DNA from: Leptodactylus fallax
Lineage: Eukaryota > Chordata > Amphibia > Anura > Leptodactylidae
Assembly: GCA_947044405.1 (NCBI GenBank)
Contig: CAMRHE010000352.1
Coordinates: 1,828,001-1,892,000, forward strand
DNA length: 64,000 nucleotides
Direction of reading: 5' to 3'
Shown here: positions 11,401-24,105 of the stretch, in pieces
How the letters are laid out: every line of letters starts with the position of its first letter
Position numbering within the stretch: position 1 is the stretch's first letter
Notes under the pieces: generated by a model
What the model was told of the DNA's origin: nothing
Seen by the model: only the letters and a program-made list of their open reading frames with translations
Database searches by the model: none
Program-made: the position numbers and the translations under genes

Positions 11401-12302
11401 GTCTAAACCCATAAGGAGGACCATATTCGCCATTTTGTTACTAGTATAAAGTTTCAGGACATTTTTAAAAACAGTATTGTCAATAATAATTCAATAATTC
11501 TTTGCGGTTATTATCACTTATTTAAAGGTGTTTATTAGTGTCTAAAGTAAACCCATAAGGAGGACCATATTCGCCATATTGTCCCCATTGTGCTGTTGGA
11601 GTCGATACTGCTCCTGCCTAATCCCCCCTCCCACAGCTGCCATGCCAGTGCAAGTTGAGCACTCAGGACCCCCCCGGTCAGACATGCGAGAGGATGGACA
11701 ATGGCGCAGATATGCAGCGGCCAACTTGCTACATAGCATGTCTCTAGCATGTTCAATTTGTCCTCCCTCTCAGCGGGTGTAAAAAAGGCCGCCATTTTTC
11801 CCCGGTAGCGAGGGTCTAACATGGTGGAGAGCCAGTAGAAATCCCTCTGCCGAATGGTGACAATTCGGCTGTTACTGCGCAAGGAAGTCAGCATGCATCG
11901 GGCCATTTTCACAAGTGACTCAGAGGGACTCCCTGCATCCATCTCCACTTCATACTGCAATGGTGTGTCTGGGTCATCTGCCTCATCCTCCTCATCTCCC
12001 TCTAGCTGTTATGGTTGCTCCTGCTCCTCCTCTCCACCCATTTGGCTACACATTGTTTGTGCTCCTCATCCTCCTCCTCCAGTACAGCCCCCACAGGGCT
12101 CATGTGGTCGTGAGATGTAGACGCCACATATCCAGTCCCCTGATCAGCCAGATTGAAAAGCATCTTTTCCAGGATGTGAATCAGTGGAATAATGTTGTTC
12201 ATCCCGTAGTCCTGGCAACTGACTAACAAAGTGGCCTCCTCAAAGGGAACGAGCAAATGGTAGGTGTCACGCATGAGCTGCCACTGGCTAACGCTAAAGT
12301 TA

Positions 12303-12952
12303 CAGTTGTGCTAAAGGCACAGGAAACTTGGTCAAAGTTGAAGGAAAGATGAATGCAGCACGTTATCAGCAAATACTGGAGGCAAATTTGTACTCATCAG
12401 TCAGGAAGCTGCGCATGGGATGCACTTGGACATTCCAACATGACAACGATCCAAAACACAAGGCCAAGTCGACCTGTCATTGGCTACAGCAGAAGAAAGT
12501 GAAGGTTCTGTAGTGGCAATCTCAGTCTCCTGACCTCATTATCATTGAGCCACTCTGGGGAGATCTCAAGCATGCAGTACATGCAGGACAGCCCAGGAAT
12601 TTACAGGAACTGGAGACTTTTTGCCAAGAAGAATGGGCAGTTTTACCATCTGAGAAAATAAAGAGCCTCATCCACAACTACCACAAAAGACTTCAAGCTG
12701 TCATTGATGTTAGAGGGGCCATTACACGGTATTAAGAACTGGGGTATGTGAACTTTTGAACAGGGTCATTTTGATGTTTTTGGTTGTCATTATGATTTAA
12801 AAAGAGAAAACACAGAAGTTTGACAATAAATGGCTTCAACCAACCACTAACCATGAGTGGAGAAAGTTTGTGTGTTATCATTCATATTCTCAGAAAAAAG
12901 TCCAAAAAAAACAAAAAATCTGCCAGGGTATGTAAAGTTTTTAGTACAAATG
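12303..12952 (+). mobile_element. Deleted Tc1-like element with transposase C-terminal half
   Basis: It has TA at both edges (12301-12302 and 12953-12954) and starts CAGTTGTGCT. After those ten bases it jumps directly to the second half of a transposase: VEGKMNAARYQ, then DNDPKHKAK with the second catalytic Asp (about 12445), a stop, then SPDLIIIEPLWGDLK with the Glu, ending GAITRY at about 12735. The 3' inverted repeat CTGCCAGGGTATGTAAA follows. It is a different Tc1 family from the CAGTGGGGAAAAA copies and has no N-terminal DNA-binding half. Confidence 0.88.
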
Positions 12953-14605
12953 TACACAGGGAAGTACCTCTGTCCACTTGGACCATCAAGAAATCGTTTA
13001 TGGCTTTTCTCTGTTCATATAGTCGATCCAACATATGGAGGGTTGAATGCAAAGTTTCCTTAACATTTTTAGGATGTCTTGCAGATGGGTGGAACACTTA
13101 AGGAAACGCTTGACAACCAGATTGAACACGTGCGCAATGCAGGGCGCATGGCTCAGCCCTCCTTGATGCAGCGACGATACCATGTTCTTCCCATTGACGG
13201 TCACCATGGTTCCAATTTTGAGTTGTTGTGGAGAAAGCCAGGATTCGATTTCTTGATGAAGGACACGGAGCAGTTTCTTCCCTGTGTGACTCCGTTCACC
13301 CAGGCAAACGAGGTGTAGAACAGTGTGACACCGCCGTGCCCTGCACATGTGGTATGCTGGAGAAGCACTGTGAATTGTCCCTGCAGTGGAGGCTTAGGCG
13401 GACATTGTTGCAGGACCAACGGCGTGAGAACGTGGAGGCAGAAACGGCATCACCTGGCCAAGTTTCTGGTGTGTCTGGGCAGGAACCACATTCACCCAGT
13501 GGGCCGTAAAGGACATATATTGTCATTGACCGCAGTTACAGCTCCACACTTCGGCGCTACCGTGCACTTTGGCAGACATTGACAGGCTCAAGGACTGACC
13601 CACCTTCTCTTCTACATATTTGTGCAGGGCTGGTACTGCCTTTTTGGCAAAGAAATGAAGGCTTGGGACTCTCCACCTCGGCTCGGCATAAGCCATCAGT
13701 TCTCTCAAAGGTGCAGAGTCCACCACTTGGAAAGGGAGGGACTGCAGCACCAGCAACTTGGACAGGAGCACGCTCAGCTTCTGCACTGTTGGATGAGTGC
13801 ACGCATACTGTTGTCTCTTCGAAATCGCTTCTGTGATGGATTGCTGACGCAATGACTGACTAGGAGGAGGAGGAGCAGGAGCATCACGACCAGCAAATGA
13901 TGGGAAGGACACACAGCTTCCTTCGGCTGAGGTAGTGGAGCCTTGACTGCCTGAAATGGGGTGCATGCCACTGGGTGCTGCAGCAGTTGCTGTGGCAGGC
14001 TGGACCACCACATTGGAGCCACGGCTCTCCCAGGCCACTTTATGGTGACGCTGCATATGTTGACACAGGGCTGTTGTGCCAATACACCCTGGCCACGCTT
14101 CACCTTCTGCCCACAGATTGAACATATGGCCATGTTCACCTCCCCCGGCGGCTTTACAAAAAACTGCCACACGGTCGAGAAGGTGATTTTACTCCCAACA
14201 CTCCGCACTGACTGATTGCTACCGCCACTGCCTCCATGCACCCCTGCACCACTGCTTTCCAGGCAGGTAGGCTGCTGTGAAGCAGGTGGTCTACCCCGGG
14301 CACGTTTAGCTCCCGACCTCACACTGCTGCCACCCTGCTGACTCCCCCGCTGCCTCATGCGCAAGCTGCAACCCTCTTCTCCTGATGACAATGAAGCCCC
14401 TTTGTCACCTGGCTCCCAATTACAATCGGCTACATTATTATCCACTACTGTCTGCAGGTCGCTGATGTCCTCAACACCAGCTCCCACGTCACTCTCCTCA
14501 TCACTACTTGCCCGCCTACCAGAGGAAGCCTCGGATGTCTCCTCCAGATCTGGGCTGAGCAGTAGCTGCTGACTGTCCTCTACACTTACCCCAGTCCCAT
14601 GGATC

Positions 14606-15453
14606 CGCTGCCTTGGGATAACCTTGGACTCTGACCTATCCTTCAAGCCGCACATCCAAACCCTCAACACCTCCTGCCGCCTCCAACTCAAGAACATCCA
14701 TCGAATCCGCTCTTTTCTCACCCCTGAAACTACAAAGATGCTAGTCCATGCCCTCATAATCTCCCGCTTAGACTACTGTAACACCCTTCTCTATGGCCTC
14801 CCAGCAAATACCCTCCAGTCCACCTTAAATTGCGCCGCTCGCTTAATACATCTCTCCCCCCGTTCTTCATTGGTCGCTCCCCTCTGCCAATCCCTTCACT
14901 GGCTACCCGTTGCCCAGCGACTAGAGTTCAAATTACTAACGCTGATATACAAAGCCATCCACAACCTGTCCCCTCCATATATCTCCGAACTAATCTCACA
15001 CTACCTGTCCGCATGTAACCTCCAATTCTCCAAAGACCACCTACTCCGCTCTTCTCTCATCCACTCTTTACACAACCATTTCCAAGACTTCTGCCGTGCA
15101 TCCCCCATACTCTGGAACTCATTACCAAGACACATAAGACTGACCCCCAAAATCACAAACTTCGAGAAGGCCCTGTAGACTCACATATTCAGGAAGGCCT
15201 ACAACCTCCTACAACACTACTGTCTCCATACCACCACCTGAACAGCCTCCACCCCCACCTTTTGTCTCTATCCCTCTTCCCTCATCTTCCCTTGCGGGGA
15301 GGGCCCTGTATCCCACTGTGCCAGTTGGTCACTGTTAGTATTATCTGTTTTGTATATCTTGTGTACCGTATGTTAACCCTCAAATGTAAAGCACCATGGA
15401 ATTAATGGTGCTATATAAATAAATAAACAATAATAATATATAATAATAATAAT
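14606..15453 (+). pseudogene. L2 LINE 3' fragment
   Basis: An open frame at 14624-15178 gives the C-terminal end of an L2-type ORF2: [53 protein letters not shown] and WNSLPRHIR. It is followed by a 3' UTR with TTAATGGTGCTATATAAATA and an (AAT)n tail to 15453. It is the same family as the fragment at 8086-9696, in the opposite orientation, and is younger looking because the frame is still open. It is 5'-truncated and interrupts the N-terminal part of the hAT transposase. Confidence 0.9.
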
Positions 15454-16058
15454 ACCTCCTCCTCACTATACAGTGGATCTGAGCCCACAGCATAAAGTTC
15501 TTCTCTAGCTGAGGGAACAGAAAAAGACAGAGGCAGGTTGAGGACAGGTGAGGGCACAGGGCCTGCTGCCGGGCCATGCCAACTAAGGGTTGTGTCTGAC
15601 GAACCCACCGACTCTTGGCTGAGAGTGTCTGATGTGACTTGGGATGAATTGGATGACCGAGTCAACTAGTCTACAACCGTAGGGTTGCTGGTCAAGACGC
15701 GACCGCTACTTGACACTGGGAGCTCAGGCCTCTGTAACTGACCCCTGCTTCCACCACCCCTTACTCTGCTGCGACCTGTGGCCCTCCGCTGTGGCATGGC
15801 CTGTGGCCCTCCCCTGAGCATGTCCTCTCGCTTCTCTGTCTGACATACTATTCGATGAGATGAAAAAACGTAATTGCAAAGGGCAAAAAGGCCTGTTATT
15901 TTCTACTTTGAAGAGAACGGCAAATATGCCCCTTATTTCTTTCCCCACTAATGAACACCTATAAAAAAAAAAGTGTGATAAAGGCAGGGCAGGCACAGTT
16001 CTTTCTACCAGGCACTAACATGGACTTGTAAGGCTGAGTTCACACTTGAGTTAGTTGG

Positions 16059-16802
16059 TGTTAGGACCGAAGCTGGCACCTCTGCAGCGGCACGCTCGCT
16101 TTTCTAGGGCACAACTTTCCTGCACTCACCTGTCTATTTAGCCTCCCTTCCGGCGCTCTGCTCTCCCTGGTTATTCAATTCCCCTGGGTGTCAGCTCCTC
16201 CTCATGCTCTGTTCCGTTTGGCTTCCTAAACCTCCTGCTCCTTATTCCTGACCTTTGATCCTTTCCTGCTGCTTCTGTGTTTATTGCTCCCTCCGGTTGT
16301 GACCACGACTTACCTTCCAGACCATCTCTCCTTGAATGCTGATTCTGTACCTCGTGACCTCCTGAAATCGACCCGGCTTGTTTCGACTCTTCTTATGTCT
16401 CCTCCTCTGGTACTACGAGATCTCCTGCTGCCGCCACGGACTAATCGACAATTCTACTGCGCTGCTGCCACCTCCTGGAGAAAACCTGTTACTGCATCTT
16501 CTCCAGCTTTCAGCATTCATCTGCCTCCAAACTTGCTCAGGTGAGTGGTTTTTGGATTCCGGGGCCCTTCTGTGACTTGTGGTGTGCCTTGCGCTCTGCA
16601 CCCTTAGGGCTGTTGTGGTTCTGGCCGAAGGTAGTGACCAAGTCCAACTCTACCATCAGGAGCTCTGGCGAAGACCTCTGGAGGCTGGTTCCGCTTCGGT
16701 TCGGGGGCACTGGACGCTCTGCGCTGTTTTACTTTAGTGTACAGGGACAGGTCTGGATTTCCTAACACTAACTCTGTCCAGCACTGCATTTGGTTTCTAA
16801 CA
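16059..16802 (+). repeat. 5' LTR of Gypsy A
   Basis: 744 bp. It contains a TATA-like TCTATTTAG at about 16129-16137 and, 30 bp downstream, CTGGTTATTC (16167-16176). The latter is an exact complement of GAATAACCAG, the ten bases directly after the LTR (16803-16812). This suggests the RNA 5' end starts near 16167 and primes on itself. Confidence 0.92.
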
Positions 16803-16848
16803 GAATAACCAGCCAAAATTTACATACAGTCCTCTGGACATTCGCCAT

Positions 16849-17612
16849 GGAATCTATTCAGGCTCTTATGGAACAAATGCAGGGCCTTACTCAGCTGGTC
16901 CAGGATTTAGCAGAGAGAGTGCAGAATCAAGAACAAGCTCATTCCCAGCTCTTGCTTCCCAGTCTTGTTCTGTAGAACCCAAGATCAATCTACCAGATAG
17001 ATTTTCAGGAGACCGTGGTTCCTTCATCAATTTCCGTGAAGCTTGCAAATTCTATTTTCATCTTACACCATGCTCTTCTGGAACTCCTCAGCAACAGGTG
17101 GCAATTGTCATATCCTTACTTCAAGGGGATCCACAGTCCTGGGCCTTTTCTTTACGTCCTCAATCCCCCGAATTGGCCTCAGTGGACAACTTCTTTACCG
17201 CCTTAGGCCTCCTGTGTGATGAGCCGGATCCACAGGCTGTTGCTGAATCCAAACTCTCCTTGCTACAGCAAGGAAGCCGAGCAGCTGAAGTCTACTGCGC
17301 AGAATTTAGGAGGTGGTCTGTGCAATCTCAGTGGAACAATCCTGCACTGTGCTACCAGTTCCGCAAAGGTCTATCCGACTCCATAAAAGACACCCTGGTT
17401 AACTTTCCACAACCATCCACTCTGGAGGGGAGCATGAAACTGGCCATCAGACTGGACAGGCGCCTGCGTGAGCGTAAGAGAGAGCGTGTTTCTGTTGACC
17501 TTCCTCCTCCCATTCCTGTTATGTCGCACAATCCTGGACCTGAACCTATGCAACTTGGCTCTGCTATGGCTTCCTGGGATCGGAAGAAGTTTCAAAGATG
17601 TAAAGGTCTATG
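16849..17612 (+). pseudogene. Gypsy A gag, first part
   Basis: The start is ATG at 16849 (MESIQALMEQMQGLTQLVQ), followed by a glutamine-rich coiled segment, a stop near 16974, and then a continuation in another frame to 17612 with PQQQVAIVISLLQG, KDTLVNFPQPSTLE and LAIRLDRRLRERKRERVS. These are typical Ty3/Gypsy gag (retrotransposon gag family) words. The second part, with the zinc knuckle CFYCGEAGHVLNKC, is at 26863-26925, beyond Gypsy B, and is in register with the five duplicated bases CTATG. Gag would form the cytoplasmic particle. Confidence 0.9.
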
Positions 17613-18452
17613 TGTTAGTAAACAGATGCAGCCTAGAGCTAAGCAGTGAGTCCCAGCACCAGTCAAACCGAATCAAAATGGTAAAAACCGTGCTGAACGT
17701 CCAGCGCTCTCCCATCCGCACTGAACCCCACCCCCCAGAGATGTTCACCAGGGCCCCTGATGGTGAGGATGGACTTGGAAGCTGTTGAGGGGCAGAGCGG
17801 CACGGGTCAGAGAGCGCCAGACGCACAGCACACCACCAAATACAGCAGAACAGAAACCGGAATCACTTACCAGTAATAGCAGGAATAGGGATGTCAGTCT
17901 GCAGAGTAGAAAGCAGCGGATAAAGGCAGGCAGTAGATGGCAGAAGAGTTCCAAAGAGTAGTTGTATGGCCCGATGAGGTTAGCGAAGTACAAAAGGGAA
18001 ATCCAAATAGATGTGTCAAACAAGTCGGGTCGGTAGCAAGAGAGCAGAGCAGCATCAAATTGCAGTTCAGGAGGACGAAGTCTGAAGGCAAGCTGGGGTC
18101 TTTAGCAGGAGAGGAGAACAAGGTACAAAATCGGGAGGCCAGAAGGATAGTCAAACAACAGAAGCAGGAGGTCGAGACAGGAGGTAACAAGACAGGAAAT
18201 ATGCAACGCTTACTATCAGGGAAAACTGAATAGCTAATGATTACATGGATTGGAAGTCCTGAATAAAAAGGTTTCCAACCGAGCACCTGCTCCGTAAGGG
18301 AATCCTGTGGCCCGAGCGGGGAAGGAACGGCAACCCCTGCATACCATCGCGGAGGTTCCGGCCTACCTCCCTAGGGGCCGGAAGGAGCACCTAGAGGCGA
18401 GGAGCGGCAACCCCCACATGCCGCCGCGGAGGTTCCGGTCCGGCTCCTTACA
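17613..18452 (-). repeat. 3' LTR of Gypsy B
   Basis: 840 bp, direct repeat of 26020-26862 with scattered substitutions and small indels. The LTR sequence is unrelated to that of Gypsy A, although the two elements encode similar proteins. Confidence 0.92.
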
Positions 18453-18529
18453 GTACCCCCCCTTCTATGAGGGCCCACCGGGCCACTAAAGGCTGGACCA
18501 GGCTTGAGGGGAAACTTTTTGTGAAAATT

Positions 18530-20610
18530 TTTAACTAAGGTTTATGCATGGACCGACCTGGCTGGCTCCCAGGAACGATCCTCCGGACCATACCCCTTCC
18601 AGTGTATTAGGTACTGTAAGACACCTCTGAGTCCAAAATTCTGGCCACCTCAAATTCCTGGTTCTCCTCCACTAGGACCGGTGGAGGAGGGTTAACAGAT
18701 GGAAGGACAAGAGGAATATATTTCTTCAACAGGGACTTATGAAAAACATTGTGAATCTTGAGAGAAGGAGGAAGAGCCAGTTGGAAGGACACAGGGTTAA
18801 TGATTTTGGTGACTAAATAAGGACCAATAAATTTAGGCCCCAACTTATGAGAAGGGATTTTTAGCCTGAAGTTCTTAGAGGAGAGCCAAACCTTCTCCCC
18901 CAATGAAAATGTAGGACCCACTGAACGGGCCCTATCAGCTATAGTCTTAGTAACTACCTGAGATTTCTGTAAATTACGCTGTACCTGAAGCCAGACAGTA
19001 CGTAACGCCTCCGCTTCCCTATTCACCTCTGCACTGGCGGTGGTAGGAGAAAGAGAAGAAAAGCGGAGATGGAAAGCATAATTACAGAAGAAAGGTGAAG
19101 AGTTTAAGGCAGCATGGTGATGATTGTTCATAGCAAATTCCGCCATAAATAGTTAACCCAATCAGACTGGTTAGCAGAAATATAGCAACTCAAATACTGC
19201 TCCAAAGTCTGATTGAAGCGTTCAGTTTGTCCGTTGGTTTCAGGATGGTAAGCAGAGGAAAACCTGGTAAAAAAATAGTGCCCACTTAGCTTGTCTAGGG
19301 TTCAATCTCTTAGCAGATTCCAGAAATACCAAATTCTTATGGTCAGTTAAGACAGTTATCTTGTGTCTAACTCCCTCCAGGAAATATCGCCACTCCTCAA
19401 AAGCCCATTTGATGGCCAATAGTTACTAATATCATAATTCCTTTCGGAAGAGGAGAATTTCCTGGAGAAGAAAGCACAGTGTCTGAATTTAGTGGATGAG
19501 GAGGGTCATTGGGACAAGACAGCTTCTACTCCTACTTCAGAGGCATCAACCTCAACAATAAAAGGCTCACTAAGATCCGGTTGAATAAGAACCGGAGCTC
19601 TAGAAAACGCTTGTTTTAAAAAATCAAATGCATCCACAGCCTCCTGATTCCAGTTCATCAAATCCGCCCCCTTGTGAGTGAGATCAGTCACCGGTTTTGC
19701 TATAGAGATAAAAATTGGCAATAAACCTCCGATAGTAATTTGCAAAGCCAAGAAATCTTTGCAAGGCCTTTAGTGAGGTGGGTCGAACCCAGTTGAGCAC
19801 AGCCTGAACCTTGGCTGGGTCCATGCTGATGGCCGAGGCAGACAAGACATAACCCAGAAAAGACAATTGCTGGACTCCGAAAAGGCATTTTTTCCCACTT
19901 AGCAAATAACTTGTCTTCCTCAGAAATAACTAACCTCCTCAGAACTTCCAGAACAGACCTAACATACTTAACATGAGACTCCCAGTTCTGGGAAAAAATC
20001 AAAATATCATCTAAATAAACAATGACAAAATGACCAATAAAATTCCGAAAAATGTAATTCACAAAACACTGAAATACTGCGGGTGCATTACTCAAGCCGA
20101 AGGGCATTACCAAGTACTCTTAATGGCCCTCAGGCGTATTAAATGCGGTCTTCCACTCGTCTCCCTCCTGAATCTGAATACGATTATAGGCCCCTCTCAA
20201 ATCTAATTTGGAAAAAAATTTGGCCACAGAAACCAGGTTTAATAAATCGGGAATAAGAGGCAGATTATACTGGTTCTTCAACGTAATCCTGTTTAGGGCC
20301 CGGTAATGAAAAAAGAATCCTTCCCCCACAGGAGAAGTGGAAGGATGAATATGTTCCTTGCCAAGAGAGTCTCTTACATACTCTCTCATAGCCTGTCTCT
20401 CAGGTTCAGACAAATTGAACAAACTTTAGGGAGTTTACTGTAGAGTTGGGAACTAACTTGATAGCAAAATCATAAGGTCTATGAGGGGGTAATAAGTCAG
20501 CTCCAGATTCGAGAAACACATCCACATAGTCTGAGATATAATCCGGCAAAGGTACAGTGACAGTAGAGGCTGTTGAAAGGGTGATACTCAAGTTGTTGGT
20601 CACAACACAA
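18530..20610 (-). pseudogene. Gypsy B pol: reverse transcriptase to chromodomain, broken
   Basis: Reading on minus from 20610: linker to RT with PYDFAIKLVP; RT with [21 protein letters not shown] (about 20300), [13 protein letters not shown] and FNTPEGH; a stop at about 20118 just before EYLVMPFGLSNAP; the catalytic YLDDILIF near 20010; RNase H with FIVEVDASEVGVEAVLSQ near 19555; then a gap with little recognisable integrase; the integrase end at 19146-18640 ([27 protein letters not shown]); and a chromodomain ([25 protein letters not shown]) ending near 18545. Stops and frame changes interrupt every domain. Chromodomains in this clade bind histone marks and guide integration. Confidence 0.9.
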
Positions 20611-20616
20611 GTAAGA

Positions 20617-22771
20617 GTTTGTTTGTTTGTTTGTTTGAGTTGGAAGGGACCTCAAGGGCCATCGAGTCCAACCCCCTGCAAAAGCAGGAATTCCTAAAAC
20701 ATCCCAGCTATATACCTATCCAGTTTCCGCTTGAAGATTTCAATTGATGAAGAACTCACCACCTCCCGTGGCAGCCTATTCCACTCTCTCACTACCCTTA
20801 CTGTTAGAAAGTTTTTCCTAATGTCTAATCTGAATCTCCTTCCCCTTAGTTTCATCCCATTACTTCTCGTGCTTCCTTCTGCTAATGAGAAAAGGGTAGA
20901 TCCCTCTGCACTGTGACAACCTTTCAGATATTTAAATACCGCTATTAAGTCTCCCCTTAGCCTTCTCTTCTGCAAACTAAGCAGTCCCAATTCTTTTAGC
21001 CTCTCCTCGTAGGACATGGTTTGTAGACCTTCCACCATTTTGGTTGCTCTTCTCTGGACCTGCTCCAATAAATCGATGTCTTTCTTAAACTGGGGAGCCC
21101 AGAACTGTACACAGTATTCCAGGTGGGGTCTGACCAGGGCAGAGTACAGCGGAATAATTACCTCTCTTGATCTAGCTTCAATGCTCGTCTTGATACATCC
21201 TAGAATTTTATTAGCCTTTTTAGCCACCGCACCGCACTGTTGACTCATGTTGAATTTGCGATCTATTATTATGCCCAGATCCTTTTCCCCTGTACTCTCA
21301 CTTAGTACTATTCCTCCCATACTATATATGCTTCTTGCATTTCTGTTACCCAGATGTAGAACTTTGCATTTGTCCCTGTTGAATACCATTTTGTTCACCT
21401 CAGCCCATTGTTCCAGTGTGTCCAAGTCCTTTTGGATGCATTCTCTCTCCTCTCTAGTGTTGGCCATTCCTTCTATCTTTGTATCATCTGCAAATTTTAT
21501 TAGTTCCCCATTAACTCCATCATCCAGATCATTTATAAAAATATTAAAAAGTACTGGGCCCAGGACAGAGCCCTGCGGCACCCCGCTTTTTACTTTCTTC
21601 CAGTTTGATGTATAGCCATTTAGAATTACTCGTTGTGCCCGATCATTAAGCCAATTGTGAACCCACCTCACTGATATTTTATCAAAGCCATACTTGATCA
21701 TTTTTTCAATAAGAATGTTATGTGATACTTTATCAAAGGCCTTACTAAAGTCAAGATATACTATGTCCACTGCATTTCCCTGGTCCAACCATTCAGTGAC
21801 TTTATTATAGAAGGAAATAAGATTAGTCTGACAAGATTTATTAGGCATAAAGCCGTGCTGGCTCTGATTAATTAAAGCCTTCCCATCCAGGTACCTAATT
21901 AAATGTTCTTTAACGATTTGTTCAAAGATTTTTCCTACTATCGAGGTCAGACTTACCGGCCTATAATTTCCTGGGTCGTCCCTATTCCCCTTTTTGTAGA
22001 TGGGGACCACATTTGCCCTTTTCCAATCTAGAGGGACCACTCCTGTTTCCCATGACTTATTAAAGATTATTGCAAGGGGTTCTGTTATTTCCTCTGCTAA
22101 TTCTTTTAAAACTCTAGGGTGTAAATCATCCGGTCCTGGAGACTTGGTTTCCTTAATCTTAGCTAAATGTTCTCTTACCAAACCTTCACTTATAATCAGC
22201 TTGGAGTCCTCATTCCCCTCATCACTATCACCATTAATGTTGATATTACCATCCATTTCTTGGGAGAAGACGGATACAAAATATGAATTTAGTAACTCCA
22301 CCTGCTGATCCACCATGTTAACTTTTTCACCCTTTTCGTTCTTTAGGACTCCAATGGTTTCCTTCACTTTTCTTTTGCTCTTAACATATCCCCAAAAACC
22401 TTTTACATTACTCTTAACTTCTTTTGCAAGCTTCAATTCGTATTCAGCCTTGGCTTTTTTAATGCTTATCTTGCAGAGTCTGCAAACTGCTGTATACTCT
22501 CCCTTAGATATAGCTCCCATCTTCCACTTGTTGTAAGTTTCCTTTTTCTTTTTTAGTAGGTTATGTAATTTTTTGGTCATCCATCCTGGAGTTTTTAGGT
22601 GATTCCCATTTTTCTTGCTTCTAGGTATTGTTAGTTCCTGTGCATTAATGATTTCCCTACGGAAAATTTCCCACCCCTCATGTGCATTTTTGTGCTTAAG
22701 TAATTTTCGCCATGGAATTCTACTAACCCTTACCTTTAGGCCCCTAAAATCTGCCCTACTAAAAGGCATAG
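20617..22771 (-). mobile_element. CR1 LINE, 5'-truncated
   Basis: The minus-strand ORF 22769-20694 (691 codons, uninterrupted) carries a CR1/Jockey-type reverse transcriptase: LHPRVLKELAEEI, NYRPVSLTSIVGKIFE, YLDFSKAFDKVSHNIL, GVPQGSVLGPVLFNIFIND, the catalytic FADDTK at about residue 425, and a C-terminal RRATKM and WNRLPREVV tail. The start codon is simply the first Met inside the truncated copy; the endonuclease domain is missing. The 3' end has the CR1-like GGTCCCTTCCAACTC followed by an (AAAC)n tail at 20617-20635. It inserted in Gypsy B between protease and RT. No obvious target duplication, as is usual for CR1. Confidence 0.92.
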
Positions 22772-24105
22772 AGAGCCATACAAGAGTTCATACATTCTGG
22801 ACCCCATTTAAGCACATCCCCCAGTTTCCAATCTAAGAGAGGATTATGTGTCCAGGGCAACCCCAGGACAATCTCTGAGGGCAAATTCTCTATGACAAAG
22901 AAGGGGAGTGTTTCAGTATGAAGGGTTCCAACCTTAAGATTCAGGGAGGGAGTAACAAATTTAACGGAGGACTGAGCTAGAGGAGTGGAATCAATAGTGG
23001 TGATTAAAACTGGCTCTTTAACGAAATCAGGGGAAGACACAAAGACTGGGCCACCTTTAAATCAATAAAATTGGCCATGGAACCAGTCAACAAATGCACT
23101 ACCCAAAAGAGTCATACCAGAGAAGGAAATTTCTATAGGTAAGACAAACTTATGACAGGACACAGAAGGAAGTACCTGTTCTCCCAGACGGTCTTTCTGA
23201 GGAACAGCAGGGCGTTGAGCTCCATCTGACCTAGGCCTTTTAGGACACATGTTTAGGATGTGCCCTGCTTCCCCACAATAGAAGCACAACCCTCTTTGCC
23301 TTCTAAACTTATTACAGTCCTCCGCAGTCATGGCAGCTACGAATTGCATGGGCTTGGGACCGGACTCTAGCGGTTGAACAGGTTCAGAGAAGAATGGTTC
23401 CATGGAGACTCGCTCTCTTCTATGCTCACATAGACATCTGTCTAATTTGATGGCCAGACTCATGCTCTTCTCCAAGGTAACAGGTGACGGGAAATTAACC
23501 AACATATCTTTAATAGCATCAGAGATCCCCTTACAGAATTGGAAACAGATAGAAGAACTATTCCACTGAGACTGGACTGACCACCTTCTAAAATCCGTGC
23601 AATAATAACAGAAGATAGTTTGGCTTCAGCTAACGCTCTTTGGTCAGGTTCATCATACAATAAACCTAAGGCTTTAAAAAAGTTATCTACTGAAGATAAT
23701 TCAGGTGCACAGGGATCCAAAGAAAATGCCCAGGTTTGAGGGTCTCCTTGTAGCAGAGATATTACTATGGCTACCTGTTGCTGCTGGTTATCAGAGGAAT
23801 ACGGCCTAAGTCGGAAGTATAATTTGCAGGCTTCCCGATTTCCGATCTCCTATCTTGGGCTCTATGGAAGCAGTGCCTTGGGGAACAGCTTGAGACTGAG
23901 CTGCTTCTTGATCCTGTAATCTCACAGCCAGATCTTGGACCAACTGAGTCAAATTCTGCATCTGCCGTAAGGACCAACCAAGGAACTGCGCAAATCCGGG
24001 TAAGCTTGTAGAAAAATCGTCTTTATTCCAAAACATTAAATTGAAGGCACATGACGCGCATACTGTAATTGAAACTGCGCATGTGCGGAATAGTCCAACT
24101 CGCAT
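22772..24105 (-). pseudogene. Gypsy B gag and protease, broken
   Basis: On minus, gag runs from about 24000 (LTQLVQDLAVRLQDQE) through LVNFPSPVTLEKSM and AIKLDRCLCEHRRERVS (about 23510-23400) to a zinc knuckle CFYCGEAGHILNMC near 23270. The protease part begins near 23130 (GSAFVD). Two bases are lost right after the catalytic Asp codon, destroying the D-S-G motif and shifting the frame. It continues to IVLGLPWTHNPLLDWKLGD near 22830, the usual C-terminal retropepsin motif. The first 15 gag codons (MDPMKALVDQMQNL) are at 25975-25930, on the far side of the Penelope-like insertion. Confidence 0.9.

Larger units (their letters stand above)
7850..11560 (+). repeat. About 138-bp tandem repeat in the hAT element, split by two insertions
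   Basis: The unit begins GACCATATTCGCCATTTTGTTA and ends GTCTAAACCCATAAGGAG. Unit 1 is at about 7850-7986. Unit 2 starts at about 7987, is broken by the L2 at 8086-9696, resumes at 9697-9729, is broken again by the hAT-like element at 9730-11400, and ends at about 11417. Unit 3 is 11418-11557. A fourth start follows at about 11562. Removing both insertions restores the unit exactly, which confirms their borders. Confidence 0.85.
11535..15838 (-). pseudogene. hAT transposase remnant with BED zinc finger
   Basis: The minus strand reads from about 15838 (start MSDREARG) with the L2 at 14606-15453 and the Tc1 at 12303-12952 inserted. An acidic, serine-rich N-terminal stretch (about 14600-14260) leads to a BED finger near 14200-14030: VWQFF, then CSICG with the cysteine pair, then, after a frame change, LCQHMQRHH with the histidine pair. 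Further parts include SITEAISKRQQY (about 13830), a stretch at 13320-13040 with CIAHVFNLVVK, and TMLDPRYRGK near 11830, a word typical of ZBED-like hAT transposases. Stops and frame changes are frequent and I do not see the C-terminal dimerisation domain. BED fingers bind DNA. This copy cannot make the enzyme. Confidence 0.88.
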
